Source: Bacillota bacterium (lineage in GTDB: Bacteria; Bacillota; Clostridia; Acetivibrionales; DSM-1351). Taken from it: DNA of 64,000 nucleotides. The notes beneath the pieces were generated by a model. The model was not told the origin of the DNA and ran no database searches. It was given only the letters and a program-made list of their open reading frames with translations. Made by a program: the position numbers and the translations under genes. Positions 50,881 to 61,448 of the stretch are shown here, piece by piece (the stretch's first letter is position 1; the number at the start of each line of letters is the position of its first letter). The stretch spans positions 1 to 64,000 of the forward strand of contig JAEXFI010000024.1 in the NCBI GenBank assembly GCA_023400235.1, in the 5' to 3' direction.

Positions 50881-51362
50881 AAATTCCCTATAAAATGTAA
50901 CATATTATATGTATTATAGCACACAAACAGCAGTATTTTTAATTTCCCTGATACCGGCAATATGCCTATGCAATTTTTTGAATCTAAATATTCCGCCAAT
51001 TGCAATTTATTCAACAAAAACAGATTAGGCTTTAAACAAAATTCCATACAACCGGCTTATATCAGGCAAACAAGTATCATTGCATTAAAGCTCATTATTT
51101 TAAAAAAGACGAGTGTATATTTTTCCCTTGCAATTATTAATAAAAAATTGTATCTTTTAATAGTATATATTAATATTAAGGCAGGCCTTAGTGCAGGCTG
51201 CCAACCAGGCTTGCATGCCGCCCCGTCAGGGAAAGCAAAGCTCTTCGGTAAAATCCAGGGTTAATTCAAGTAGCTTTTTCTTAAAAGTGCCACCGCAGAA
51301 GGTCTGGGGTGATACAGCACTTTATGCTGAAGCTGCTTCTAAATTTATTAATGAGGTGATTT
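50881..51362 (+). promoter_or_regulatory. Leader and intergenic region upstream of glnN
   Basis: About 480 bp without a supported gene. AT-rich to 51180 with promoter-like TAATAGTATATATTAATATT near 51155, then a GC-rich 180-nt stretch with inverted repeats (GGCAG...CTGCC at 51180-51202; GGCTTGCATGCC near 51208). A long structured leader is plausible, but no known riboswitch consensus could be recognised. Confidence 0.3.
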
Positions 51363-53456
51363 ATGAGTCATTTAAGTGAAATTTTTGGTTCCAATGTATT
51401 TAACGATTCGGTAATGCGAGAACGACTTCCAAAGGCAACGTACAAAGCTATCCGAAAGACCATCGATGATGGACTTCCGCTTACTCTGGAAATTGCAGAG
51501 GTAGTTTCCAGCTGTATGAAGGATTGGGCAATAGAAAAAGGTGCAACCCATTATACTCACTGGTTTCAGCCCATGACAGGCATCACCGCTGAAAAGCATG
51601 ATGCCTTCATCAATCCCACCGAGGACGGAAAGGTTATTCTTGAATTTTCAGGCAAGGAGCTTATAAAAGGAGAAGCCGACGGGTCCTCTTTCCCCTCAGG
51701 CGGACTCAGAGTAACCTTTGAGGCAAGAGGTTATACCGCTTGGGACTGTACCTCCCCTGCCTTCATAAAAAACAGCACCCTCTATATCCCCACCGCCTTC
51801 TGCTCCTACACAGGTGAAACCCTTGACAAGAAGACCCCCCTGCTAAGGTCTATGGAATGCCTTTCCAAAAATGCAGTAAGAGTACTTCGTCTCTTTGGCA
51901 ATGAAAAGGTTACAAAGGTCACTTCCACTGTGGGGCCCGAGCAGGAATACTTCCTTATCGATAAAAAACTTTACGACAAGCGTAAGGACCTGATTTTCAC
52001 GGGACGTACTCTTTTTGGTGCAAAGGCTCCAAAAGGCCAGGAAATGGAAGATCACTACTATGGCAGCATTAAGGAACGTGTCTCCGCCTTTATGAAGGAT
52101 TTGGACGATGAATTGTGGAAGCTTGGAATTTCAGCAAAAACAGAACACAATGAGGTTGCTCCTGCACAGCATGAGCTTGCCCCCATATTTACCACCGCCA
52201 ACATTGCTACAGACCACAACCAGCTCACCATGGAGCTTCTCAAATCCGTGGCTCTGAGACATGGCCTCGTATGCCTGCTGCACGAAAAACCCTTTGCAGG
52301 AGTTAACGGCTCGGGAAAACACAACAATTGGTCCTTGTCCACAAATGACGGCCAGAATCTGCTGGATCCAGGAAAGACTCCCCACGAAAATGCACAGTTT
52401 CTGGTTTTCCTGTGCGCGGTAATAAAAGCCGTTGACGAATACGCGGACCTTTTAAGACTGGCGGCAGGCAATCCCGGCAACGACCACAGGCTTGGAGCAA
52501 ATGAAGCGCCTCCTGCCATAATATCTATTTTCCTTGGAGATGAACTCACCACCATACTTGACCAAATAGCAGCCGGTGAGGACATCAGTGCCAATAAGGC
52601 CGGAAAGCTGACAGTAGGCGTATCCACCCTTCCTGCTCTTCCAAAGGATACCACGGACAGGAACAGAACCTCACCCTTTGCTTTTACCGGCAACAAATTC
52701 GAATTCAGAATGGTAGGTTCCTCCGCCTCCATAGCCTCCTCCAACTTTTTTCTGAACACCATTGTTTCGGAAGTGCTTGAGCAGTTTGCAGACAGGATTG
52801 AAAATTCCGGAGACCTGGCTGCCGAGGCCAACAAAATTGTTAAGGAAGTTGTTCAAGAAAACGGACGTATTATCTTTAATGGCAACGGCTATTCGGAGGA
52901 CTGGGTGGTGGAAGCTGAAAAGAGAGGCCTTCCTAATATCAAAAGCTACGTTGAAGCCATCCAATGCCTGATGGACGAGAAAAACCTGGCTGTTATGGAA
53001 AAGCATAAGGTTTTCAGCAGGGTGGAAATGCATTCAAGGTATGAAATATCCTTGGAAAAATATATAAAGACCATCAATATTGAAGCTCTGACCATGCTTG
53101 AGATGGCAAAGCGACAGATACTTCCTGCTGCAATAAGCTTTGGCTCCCAGGTGGCTCACTCCATAAACCAGATCAAGAGCTGCGGAGTTGAGGCTGATAT
53201 AAGTGCCAATACAGAGCTGCTGCAAGAGGTAGCGGCTTTCACAGCTCAACTGAAAAAAGAGATTACAAGCTTGGACGAAAAGACAGCCAAGGCCCAGGAA
53301 CCCAACCAGGATACCTTCGCCCAGGCAATGTATTACAGGGCTGAAGTGTTTGCACAGATGAGCAATTTAAGGGCAGCGGCAGATAAGCTTGAATGCATTG
53401 TTGATGCAAAGCTGTGGCCGTTCCCCACCTACGCAGATATATTATTTAATATCTAG
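51363..53456 (+). CDS. glnN: Type III glutamine synthetase (697 aa)
   Basis: Length about 700 aa and opening '[20 protein letters not shown]' are diagnostic of GSIII (GlnN), which forms ammonia assimilation dodecamers distinct from GSI. Conserved motifs: [14 protein letters not shown] (Glu/metal site), [28 protein letters not shown] (His in the ATP/Glu region), [20 protein letters not shown]. It makes glutamine from glutamate, ammonia and ATP. Ribosome site GAGGTGATTT. It has its own transcript ending in the bidirectional terminator at 53510-53555. Confidence 0.95.
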   Translation: MSHLSEIFGSNVFNDSVMRERLPKATYKAIRKTIDDGLPLTLEIAEVVSSCMKDWAIEKGATHYTHWFQPMTGITAEKHDAFINPTEDGKVILEFSGKELIKGEADGSSFPSGGLRVTFEARGYTAWDCTSPAFIKNSTLYIPTAFCSYTGETLDKKTPLLRSMECLSKNAVRVLRLFGNEKVTKVTSTVGPEQEYFLIDKKLYDKRKDLIFTGRTLFGAKAPKGQEMEDHYYGSIKERVSAFMKDLDDELWKLGISAKTEHNEVAPAQHELAPIFTTANIATDHNQLTMELLKSVALRHGLVCLLHEKPFAGVNGSGKHNNWSLSTNDGQNLLDPGKTPHENAQFLVFLCAVIKAVDEYADLLRLAAGNPGNDHRLGANEAPPAIISIFLGDELTTILDQIAAGEDISANKAGKLTVGVSTLPALPKDTTDRNRTSPFAFTGNKFEFRMVGSSASIASSNFFLNTIVSEVLEQFADRIENSGDLAAEANKIVKEVVQENGRIIFNGNGYSEDWVVEAEKRGLPNIKSYVEAIQCLMDEKNLAVMEKHKVFSRVEMHSRYEISLEKYIKTINIEALTMLEMAKRQILPAAISFGSQVAHSINQIKSCGVEADISANTELLQEVAAFTAQLKKEITSLDEKTAKAQEPNQDTFAQAMYYRAEVFAQMSNLRAAADKLECIVDAKLWPFPTYADILFNI

Positions 53457-53509
53457 ATTAATATTGCTGAGCCATCTGATTTACGCTTGCTTTGACCAGC
53501 ATATAAGAA

Positions 53510-53555
53510 AACTGTACCGGCGGACATTAACCGCACAAGGTACAGTTTTTGTTTT
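53510..53555 (+). terminator. Bidirectional terminator between glnN and the polysaccharide operon
   Basis: AACTGTACC ... GGTACAGTT (9-bp stem) enclosing an inner GCGG/CCGC hairpin, with TTTTTGTTTT after it on the plus strand and TTTTC on the minus strand. It ends glnN and, convergently, the glycosyltransferase operon. Confidence 0.85.
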
Positions 53556-53568
53556 ATCCCGAAATACC

Positions 53569-54654
53569 CTATATGCTTCCCGTACTTCTGGTATACAGCT
53601 TTTTAAACCTTTTCGGCAACAGCCCTCTGACGGCTTTTATTATTTGAGCCTTCTTTTTATATATGATCTGTTTAAAAATAATCTTATCGAACAGTTTATT
53701 TTTCACTTGCAGTATAAACTGCCCTTCCTCGCAGCCGGGCATTAATTTAATGTTTTCGGCAATCCCAAGAACCTTGGGGTTTGTCAGCATTTTTACAAGT
53801 AATTCTTTTTTTTGCTTCCTGCTCAGTGCATTTTTATATACATAAACACGGTAAACAATCCTTTCAACATAGCCCATAAACCAACTATAACCAGCTTGTC
53901 TGCATTCCTCGTCATTTAAACCCAGAGCTTCCATATACCCCTCTTTATATTCCTGGACATGCAGCAAAATATCAAACAGCCGGGGATTAAAGGTTTTTGT
54001 AATGCTGTTCAAGGTCCCCCTGTAATAATACAGAGGCTTGTTAATGTATACATATTTGGTGACACCTGCATAATACTGCATATTGAATAAATAGTCCTCC
54101 AAGGCGCATTCGCCGTAATCCAGGACATAAGAAACAATAATTTGCTTCTTATAGATTTTATTCCACATAAAGGAAGGCTGTTTTCCGGCAATAATAATTT
54201 CTTTCAGGATTAAATCCCGGAACTCTTCCCTGCATAAGGTTAAATTGTCCCGGAATAAATAATTTGCTTTCATCCGTAAATCTGAAAAGCTGTAATATCC
54301 GCACTCGCCGCAGTCTGCAGCATTTTTTGAAACAGCCTTGTACAACTGCATGCAAAAATCCTCCGCCACAAAGTCGTCACTGTCAACAAAGCAGATATAT
54401 TCCGAGGTCGCATTTTCAATGCCAAGCCTGCGGGCAGCACTAATCCCTGCATTCCTGGTAGTAATAACCTTTATATTTTTGTAATCCCGGCTGAAATATT
54501 CAATTATACTTAGACTGTCATCCGTGGACCCGTCATTGACCACCACTATTTCTATATTTTCAAGGGTCTGGTTTATTAACGAACTCAGGCATCTTTCCAA
54601 ATATCTGCCGGTATTATATACCGGAACCACCACAGATAAAATAAATTTATTCAT
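53569..54654 (-). CDS. GT2-family glycosyltransferase (361 aa)
   Basis: A GT-A fold N-terminus (about 3-110): SVVVPVYNTGRYLERCLSSL, VVNDGSTDDSL, GISAARRLGIENA and the DXD-like CFVDSDDFV. The C-terminal 100 residues carry positively charged helices. It transfers a sugar from a nucleotide donor in exopolysaccharide assembly. Start ATG 54654 is favoured (start of the beta-1 strand). Last gene of the operon, 140 bp after the fused transferase. Confidence 0.9.
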   Translation of the reverse strand: MNKFILSVVVPVYNTGRYLERCLSSLINQTLENIEIVVVNDGSTDDSLSIIEYFSRDYKNIKVITTRNAGISAARRLGIENATSEYICFVDSDDFVAEDFCMQLYKAVSKNAADCGECGYYSFSDLRMKANYLFRDNLTLCREEFRDLILKEIIIAGKQPSFMWNKIYKKQIIVSYVLDYGECALEDYLFNMQYYAGVTKYVYINKPLYYYRGTLNSITKTFNPRLFDILLHVQEYKEGYMEALGLNDEECRQAGYSWFMGYVERIVYRVYVYKNALSRKQKKELLVKMLTNPKVLGIAENIKLMPGCEEGQFILQVKNKLFDKIIFKQIIYKKKAQIIKAVRGLLPKRFKKLYTRSTGSI

Positions 54655-54793
54655 ATTTATGCCCATGCCCCGCATCTCTCACAAAACCTCATGAAAAATT
54701 GGCCTGGGTCGGTCCTCCCTCAATTTTTTAGGATTCTTCCAGCCTTTACACCTTAAATAACATCTCCCCGGACAGCCGCCAAAAGACAATGCA

Positions 54794-57166
54794 TTACACC
54801 TGTGATTCTTCCATAAGTCTTCCTATTTCATCAGCAGCTCCCCATGCCCTGGATATATAAGCAGGCATGCATTGTTTCAAATGCTTTCTTATTTCGTCCT
54901 CATGTTTACTGAGCCATATGAAGGCCTTTATCAGGTCATCCTCACGGCGTAAAGCCTGTACGGGCAATACATGGTTTTCATATGTACCGAAAATATCCTT
55001 TGCTATTCCCCTGGACTTCACCGAATATCCCAGTACAAGTGTGGGAACACAGGTAGAGTAGGCCGCAATGGTGGCATGTGTACGGGCGCCGATAAACAGG
55101 CGGCAGCGTGAGATAAAGCCTTTTAACTCCATACAGCCATGGTCCCTTATGAGTACCACCCTCCCGGTGTCACAAAATTCACGGTGCAACCGCTTCAAGG
55201 GCTCCAGGTCATTACTGCTCTGCCATACCACATGAGGAATCAGAGCCACTTGGTAGGCAGTATGTTCAAGAATATACTGCACAAGGTTAAGATAGCTATT
55301 GTATATAATACCCGGGTCATGTTCCAGCATCTGGACCAGAGGACTCACATTGATACCTATGGTCTCGTTCTCAATAAAGCCCGGCGGCAATTTCAGCCGA
55401 ATGCTCTTTAGCGTGAAGGCCGGATCAGGATATAGCCTTGTATTTCGGGTTATTCCACGCTGGATAAGAGCATTGTATGTGATAGACTCCCTTGCCATGA
55501 TCAGAGAAAAGCCCCGCATATCAGCTTGTACCTCCTTGGATTCAAGTACTTCTTCACTGAGAGAACATCCCCACAATACCGTTTTTATCCCCCGGTCCCT
55601 CATAATGCGGTTATGCCTTATTAACCAATCCTGGTCCGAGTAACAGTAATTATCACCACCTATTGAAATTCCAACCTCAATATTGTCCAGTTGCTTTAAC
55701 AGCAGCTTGTAACGATACCTGCCAGGGAACAGTCTTTTTTTCAGTAAAGGCCCTGTCAGTTTATTTATCACTTTTCCCGGTAAGCTTACTTGTCTTGTAT
55801 AAGGATATTCCAGGTAGTTTCCCAATTCTGAAGTACCATACTTACGTTCCGCTTTCATTTTCTGGGTTGAGATGGCAATATGGTGGGTTTTGCCGCTGAG
55901 CATCTGATGGCTTGAACGGGTAATCGCCTCACAACCATGATTTTCAGAATTACCGTTTGCATAAAATAAAATATTCATCTTATCTTCCTGTTTCTCCGGG
56001 CTTTCAATGACATTCACCAATTTATCAATTTCCGGATAGGTGTTAAGCTCCCTTTGCTTTAAATTATCCATTAACCTTGCAGTTTTGTCCCTGGAGTCCA
56101 TAAGCCCTTTTATACCCCTGTAAATACTTTCGCTGTCACAGTCCACGATTATTCCCGTTTCGTTATCCACCACGAACTCCCTGGCTGTGAGGAAATCAGT
56201 AGTTACAATGGGTTTATTGAAGCACATTGCTTCTAGAAGTGTAATACAAAAGCCCTCTGTAAAGGATGGCTGTACATAGAAGTCACAGTCATGAAAATAT
56301 GGGTAAGGATTAATTTTATTGCCCAGCAAAATCATTTCTTCTTCAATCTCATATTTTTTTATCAGCTTCTCAAGCTCCGGTCTTAAAGGTCCGTCCCCAA
56401 CTAGATACCATCTGAATACATATCCGCTTTTCTTCAACTTATGAATGACATATGGCAACAGCAACTGACCTTTTAACGTATGCAGCCGTCCAACCGAAAG
56501 TATCCTGCACCCGTTATAGTTATAAACATTTTCCCGGGGCACATAACTGTTCCATATAACTTCCTTATTTATAAGATTATATAGTATATCTGTTTTGGTA
56601 AGCAGCTCTGGAAACACTGCTGTGAAACTGTTCTTTGCGGACTTGGACACACAGAAAATCTTATGGAATTGTAGAAAATACCTTAAATAAATACGCAGTT
56701 TTTTCTTATCCTCAATTTTATATTCTTCATGCACCCACATGATTTTTTTACGAGCCTTTAGGTGGTTTATCGTCAGCAGCGTAGTATTTCGCATACCGCC
56801 ATCATAAACAATGGCAGTATCATATACTCCCTCCTGCTTGACCGCATGCTTCAAAACATATTCCCTTGCCATAAAAGGCTTATTCATTATGCCCTGAAGC
56901 AGACGCAGAATTATGTAACACATAGAATTTTTTACATCCTTGAACCGTATAAGGGATTTGAGTGCTTTTGAAAAAAGGCCGTAATCTGTAACAGGTGAAT
57001 AAATCACCTTTACTTTTCTTTTTATTTGATGTAATAAACTTGTATCGTCATGTGTAATGAGCAGGGTTATATCGTACAGAGGCAGCAGGTTAACCAGCTT
57101 GATAAGGGAGGTTTCTATTCCTCCCACCTCCAGGTTCCTTATTATAAATATAATTTTCTTTTGCAT
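54794..57166 (-). CDS. Fused GT4 glycosyltransferase - polysaccharide pyruvyltransferase (790 aa)
   Basis: Start ATG 57166, AAGGAG 9 nt upstream. Residues 1-375 are a GT4-type transferase (IRNLEVGGIETSLIKLVNLL; GRLHTLKGQLLLPYVIHKL; PSFTEGFCITLLEAMCFNKP). A short linker (ESPEKQEDK) leads to MNILFYANGNSENHGCEAIT, the start of a polysaccharide pyruvyl transferase domain (about 400-790; GGDNYCYSDQDW, GARTHATIAAYS, GYSVKSRGIAKDIF). GGAG and an in-frame ATG at the junction suggest two genes fused by loss of a stop, with possible internal initiation. Pyruvylation could serve SLH-binding wall polymer. Confidence 0.88.
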   Translation of the reverse strand: MQKKIIFIIRNLEVGGIETSLIKLVNLLPLYDITLLITHDDTSLLHQIKRKVKVIYSPVTDYGLFSKALKSLIRFKDVKNSMCYIILRLLQGIMNKPFMAREYVLKHAVKQEGVYDTAIVYDGGMRNTTLLTINHLKARKKIMWVHEEYKIEDKKKLRIYLRYFLQFHKIFCVSKSAKNSFTAVFPELLTKTDILYNLINKEVIWNSYVPRENVYNYNGCRILSVGRLHTLKGQLLLPYVIHKLKKSGYVFRWYLVGDGPLRPELEKLIKKYEIEEEMILLGNKINPYPYFHDCDFYVQPSFTEGFCITLLEAMCFNKPIVTTDFLTAREFVVDNETGIIVDCDSESIYRGIKGLMDSRDKTARLMDNLKQRELNTYPEIDKLVNVIESPEKQEDKMNILFYANGNSENHGCEAITRSSHQMLSGKTHHIAISTQKMKAERKYGTSELGNYLEYPYTRQVSLPGKVINKLTGPLLKKRLFPGRYRYKLLLKQLDNIEVGISIGGDNYCYSDQDWLIRHNRIMRDRGIKTVLWGCSLSEEVLESKEVQADMRGFSLIMARESITYNALIQRGITRNTRLYPDPAFTLKSIRLKLPPGFIENETIGINVSPLVQMLEHDPGIIYNSYLNLVQYILEHTAYQVALIPHVVWQSSNDLEPLKRLHREFCDTGRVVLIRDHGCMELKGFISRCRLFIGARTHATIAAYSTCVPTLVLGYSVKSRGIAKDIFGTYENHVLPVQALRREDDLIKAFIWLSKHEDEIRKHLKQCMPAYISRAWGAADEIGRLMEESQV

Positions 57167-57227
57167 CAGGTCAAACTCCTTGTTTATAGTTCCTGCCATT
57201 TCAGCACTTCTGGCTATGGCAATCAGG

Positions 57228-59165
57228 CTACTTTAACCTCCCATATACGTCCAATACCCGCTGCACCCATCTGTCCAGTTGATAGTGCTCTGCCACAACA
57301 GCTTTCTGAGAGTCCAGCAGCTCCTGATTACTGTCATACAGCGCCTTATCTATTCCAGCCTTCAGAGCGTCTGCGTCTCCTGCCTTCACCCAGACCTCGC
57401 CTGTGAGCCTCAGATTTTTTTGCGCGGGTATGTCGCTTGCAGCAACAGGTAGCCTGCAATATGCAGCCTCCACCAGTGCATAGCAAAAGCCCTCCTGCCT
57501 GCTGGGGGATATGAACAGGTCCGCAAAACGGTAATATGAACCAATATCGTTTCTCGGCTCCAATATTTTTACCCACCAGGGAATACAGCCATATTTCTGA
57601 AGGATATACTTCTCCAGCTTTTCACGGTTTGCTGCAACCGAGATTAACAGAACAATTCTTTTCTGTTCACCTACAAGCTCTGACACTGCTTCAAGTGCCA
57701 GATCAACACCTTTTACATACAGGTTGTAGCCGAATATCAAGACCTTTTTATCACCAGCCTCAATTCCATATTGAGCATTTGTTAAAGGCTCATATTTATC
57801 CAACCGGGAAAAGTCAATTGCGTTTTCGGCACAAAATACCCTTTTCCTGCTGAAGCCGCTTTCCCTGAGCTGGCTTGAAACAAATTCACTGCAGCCTATA
57901 TAAAGAGAGCCCCATTTTGATACTCTTCTCAAAAGCTCCTTTATAAAGGATTTCTTTATATATTCCACATGCATGTGCGTAATTTGCTTCTTCCTCCCCA
58001 GTGAGGCCAGACACAGCAAGGTTGCCGGAATACTGATCTTCAGGTTAGTGAAATGCATATGAAATATATTGATATTGTGCTTTTTTGTAATCCTGCCAAG
58101 TAAAATAATGTTGTCAAAAATGCTGTCCGAATAATAATAAATATCAAAGCCCTTTTCCCGGAGATCCTTAATCCACTCATACTCTTTTACTTTTTGAGGA
58201 AACAGATAAATGACAGTTCTGTTATTTTGCCGCAGCCTTTTGTCCAGCGCCTCCAGGGATGCAATGAAGTTGCCTCCATAGGGTGCAGGATAATCGGCTA
58301 TTTGCAGTATATTCATCTTCACCGCTCCATTTAAAAAGCCTGTACAAATTCTTAAGGCCTTTGAAAGGGTTATATTTAAAATCCTCATGAGAACCAGGCA
58401 TCTATTTTTCATTGAATTCATATTCCATATTTTCAAATGCGCATATAAAACCTTACTTACATGAAAGTTGCACCGATATCTTTTTTTCAAGGGCAGACCT
58501 CTTCCCGTCAAGCCTTCATTATTCTGAAAATAATGATATAGAGGCATATCCACATAAGCAAAGCTCCGGGCATTTGTATACGCTTTAATGGAAAAGACCA
58601 AATCCTCACAGGTCTCAAGCTTCTCCTCAAACCTCAGTCCCTGCAATACCTCCCTTTTGTAAAGTGTTCTCCAGACACTGTTCATTTGGATGCCCACCAG
58701 CATTTTATGATAAATATGCTCCTTAAAAGCCTGCTTTTCAATGAAAAAATTCTCAGGAAAATCAGAAGACCTTTGCTTTGAAACTCCGTTGGGCCATTCA
58801 TGGCAGATATTGCACTGAACAATATCTGCCTCCTGCTCAATTGACTTGTGAATAAGTATTTTTATAAAATCAACATCAATCCAATCATCCGCATCAACAA
58901 ACACAATGTAACTGCCACAGGCTTTTTCCAAGCCACAGTTCCGGGCTGAAGCCACTCCTCCATTTTCCTTATGTATTACCCTGATTCTATGGTCAAGTGC
59001 TGCATACGCCTGGGCTATTTCTCCGCACCGGTCAGGAGATCCGTCATTTACCAGTATGATTTCCATTTGGGCTTCGCTCTGAGAAATAATAGATTCTATA
59101 CAGCGTTTGAGGTGCCTTTCAGCCCTATACATTGCAACAATAATACTTACCTTTACCTCCGCCAC
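57228..59165 (-). CDS. Fused GT2 - GT4 glycosyltransferase (645 aa)
   Basis: Residues 1-275 form a GT2 enzyme (SIIVAMYRAERHLKRCIESI, VNDGSPDRCGE, GVASARNCGLEKA, VFVDADDWIDV). From residue 284 (MNILQIADYPAPYGGNFIAS) begins a GT4 enzyme (about 284-645; FGYNLYVKGVDLALEAVSEL, SPSRQEGFCYALVEAAYCRL). GGAG lies 8 nt before the internal ATG. The fusion parallels the next gene downstream. Both halves look complete, so two sugar-transfer steps are made by one polypeptide, or separately if internal initiation occurs. Confidence 0.88.
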   Translation of the reverse strand: MAEVKVSIIVAMYRAERHLKRCIESIISQSEAQMEIILVNDGSPDRCGEIAQAYAALDHRIRVIHKENGGVASARNCGLEKACGSYIVFVDADDWIDVDFIKILIHKSIEQEADIVQCNICHEWPNGVSKQRSSDFPENFFIEKQAFKEHIYHKMLVGIQMNSVWRTLYKREVLQGLRFEEKLETCEDLVFSIKAYTNARSFAYVDMPLYHYFQNNEGLTGRGLPLKKRYRCNFHVSKVLYAHLKIWNMNSMKNRCLVLMRILNITLSKALRICTGFLNGAVKMNILQIADYPAPYGGNFIASLEALDKRLRQNNRTVIYLFPQKVKEYEWIKDLREKGFDIYYYSDSIFDNIILLGRITKKHNINIFHMHFTNLKISIPATLLCLASLGRKKQITHMHVEYIKKSFIKELLRRVSKWGSLYIGCSEFVSSQLRESGFSRKRVFCAENAIDFSRLDKYEPLTNAQYGIEAGDKKVLIFGYNLYVKGVDLALEAVSELVGEQKRIVLLISVAANREKLEKYILQKYGCIPWWVKILEPRNDIGSYYRFADLFISPSRQEGFCYALVEAAYCRLPVAASDIPAQKNLRLTGEVWVKAGDADALKAGIDKALYDSNQELLDSQKAVVAEHYQLDRWVQRVLDVYGRLK

Positions 59166-59176
59166 CGGAACTCCCC

Positions 59177-60031
59177 CTAATTTACAGCTTTTAAAGTAAC
59201 CAGAACCACTTCGGGGGTATTAAGCACCCTTGGTTTTTTTAAATCCTTGGATAATCCCCCGCTTACCACCAACTGTGAATTTCCGGTCCTGTAGTAGCCC
59301 TTTTTATACTTTTTGTTATCAATATGTACTTGTGACAGAATATAGTCGGAGATATACGGCAAATTCACCTGGCCCCCATGAAGATGCCCTGACAGAGTTA
59401 AGTCAAAGTTGTATTTTGATACCATATCAAAAAAATTGGCTCGATGGCAAAGCAAAATATTGAAGTACCCCTCATTTTCCTTTATACCTGACAATTCTTT
59501 CAAAGAGGCTTCAACAACCTTCGGGCGCATTGCATCATCAGAATATACTACGTCTTCAAACCCCGTAAGCGCAATGACACTGTTTTGATGGACAAGCTTG
59601 ATGCTCTTGTTGTTCAGATTTGTAACGCCTTTATTACGAACAAGCTCAAGTATGGCTTTTTCATCATGGGACCATTTTTCATTATTGCCGCTTACAAAAT
59701 ACATAGGTAACAGGTCTTTATTTGCTTCCAGCAATTTTTCAAAATTTTCATGGGAAGTGTCTTTAGCATTGATCATATCCCCAACCATAACCATTATATC
59801 CGGCTTTGTCTCCACTACCTTCTCAGTGATATCCTCGTAATTGTCAGAATTATGAAAATCAGTAAGCAGCATTATTTTATATCCGTCGAAGGCCTTGGGT
59901 AATTTCTCTGAATAGACACTGATTTTGGAAACCTCCACACTGCAGTTGTCAATCCAAATCAGCGCCAGTATGCCAATAATTATGATACATAGCCCTAAAA
60001 ATCCAAGTAATATTTTTTTAATTAAATGCAT
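59177..60031 (-). CDS. Membrane-anchored metallophosphoesterase (284 aa)
   Basis: One N-terminal helix (about 5-27) precedes a calcineurin-like phosphoesterase domain: LLTDFHN (D-x-H), MVGDMIN (GD), SGNNEKW (GNxE, where GNHE is usual), LLCHRAN and SGHLHGGQ. The related YaeI/YkuE enzymes remove phosphates from lipids such as UDP-diacylglucosamine or undecaprenyl carriers. It overlaps the upstream Wzz-like gene by 14 bp and sits in the polysaccharide operon, so recycling of a carrier lipid is an attractive inference. Confidence 0.88.
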   Translation of the reverse strand: MHLIKKILLGFLGLCIIIIGILALIWIDNCSVEVSKISVYSEKLPKAFDGYKIMLLTDFHNSDNYEDITEKVVETKPDIMVMVGDMINAKDTSHENFEKLLEANKDLLPMYFVSGNNEKWSHDEKAILELVRNKGVTNLNNKSIKLVHQNSVIALTGFEDVVYSDDAMRPKVVEASLKELSGIKENEGYFNILLCHRANFFDMVSKYNFDLTLSGHLHGGQVNLPYISDYILSQVHIDNKKYKKGYYRTGNSQLVVSGGLSKDLKKPRVLNTPEVVLVTLKAVN

Positions 60032-61400
60032 TTTTTACAACCTCATCCCGGGCCCTGACATGGACAGCCCTTGATTTATAGATGATTTCAATTGCAATTG
60101 CCAATAACATACCAAAGCCTGATCCCATTACTACTGAAACCATCAGATAGAACTTAAGAGACAAATTGCTCATAATATTAACAGAAGATAAATATGTAAC
60201 ATACTTACTCCCCTTATATCTGCGATAATCCGCCAAGGTGGAATCTGTTATGGAAATCAGCCTCTTCAGCTGTGTATCAATTCTTTTTATCAGTGCTTCC
60301 GCCTTTTCAGTCATTTTTTGTTTCTGTTCCAAGGGAACATCGTCAATTGTAAAAATCTCCACAATTTTTTTACATTCCTCAGCGTCAATCAGATTATCAT
60401 ATTTTGCAACACCGGAATCTATATACTGATCCATTATTTTATCATAGGTGGTTTCTGAGGTCTTAAACTTTTCGGCATCTATAACATTATCCTTCAAATT
60501 GGAACTGGAATCTCCCATGTTGATTTGGGTCCTCACTGTATTATTCTTGGAATATTCCTTCAGTATATTAAGAGCGGTCTTTGATTCCTCCTGTTTTTTA
60601 CTGCTATTAAAGCTTAATTGTTCAATTCTATATTCATAATTCTTAATCAGCTTTTCCCTGTCATTAGTGAGTCTTCCCGAAAAGACCAATGAGAAAAGCG
60701 ACTTGATTTCAAAATTTCTAAGATTATTGTATTCTCCCTGTAAGTCTACAAAATTCATGCCTGTTATTGCAGACCTGAACTCTTTGCCTTCTGCATGCTT
60801 GTCAATCAGATATGAAATGATGCTGTTTACTTTTCCCTCCAAGATTTCTGCTCTGTCCAAATAATCATACTGTTCAGAAATATCCTTATCTGAAAGATCG
60901 GGCAAATTTGATTGATTAAGATATTTTTCAGCATAATACCTGTCATAGCTCTGCATTATTGCATCAAGCATATTCCTGGCGTAAACACCGCTTTTATCGC
61001 TCCCAACCGTGTAGCTCACATAATACTGAACAGGATAATAGGTATACTCTTCTCCCGCCTTCACCTTGGATTTCTTTATTTCATTCACCTCATCAGGTAT
61101 GAGCGGGGCAATTACAACTGACCGCCTCACATCTTCCGTATTTATTGAAAGATTCAAGTCCCTGATGGCATTGGCTATAATAGAAGGAGTGATTATTTCA
61201 TAAACATCGAATTTATCACCTTTAGGATTCAAGCCCTTTTCGGCATTCCCATCATTGTATTTGATAAGTATCTCAGCAGTATATGTCTGATTTCTGTTAA
61301 CATAGAAATATGCACCGGCAATACTTATGATAATAATAATCACCACCAGAACCTTATACTTATAAACAGAACGAAATACATCCCAGATAGTAAGCTCCAT
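60018..61400 (-). CDS. Wzz-like polysaccharide co-polymerase 1 (460 aa)
   Basis: ATG 61400 with GGAGGATGG upstream. Two transmembrane helices (about 15-35 and 425-450) bracket a long periplasm-type coiled coil (QEESKTALNILKEYSKNNTV; EKAEALIKRIDTQLKRLIS), the layout of Wzz/PCP chain-length regulators. There is no C-terminal BY-kinase. It is related to the next gene upstream (both share 'GxNPxGxxFxxxEI', 'FEYL..D' patterns), so the operon makes a pair of PCPs. They set chain length of the exported polymer. Confidence 0.88.
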   Translation of the reverse strand: MELTIWDVFRSVYKYKVLVVIIIIISIAGAYFYVNRNQTYTAEILIKYNDGNAEKGLNPKGDKFDVYEIITPSIIANAIRDLNLSINTEDVRRSVVIAPLIPDEVNEIKKSKVKAGEEYTYYPVQYYVSYTVGSDKSGVYARNMLDAIMQSYDRYYAEKYLNQSNLPDLSDKDISEQYDYLDRAEILEGKVNSIISYLIDKHAEGKEFRSAITGMNFVDLQGEYNNLRNFEIKSLFSLVFSGRLTNDREKLIKNYEYRIEQLSFNSSKKQEESKTALNILKEYSKNNTVRTQINMGDSSSNLKDNVIDAEKFKTSETTYDKIMDQYIDSGVAKYDNLIDAEECKKIVEIFTIDDVPLEQKQKMTEKAEALIKRIDTQLKRLISITDSTLADYRRYKGSKYVTYLSSVNIMSNLSLKFYLMVSVVMGSGFGMLLAIAIEIIYKSRAVHVRARDEVVKNAFN

Positions 61401-61448
61401 AAAACCATCCTCCAAAATCAATCAGCATAAAATTAAAAACCGGTTCCA

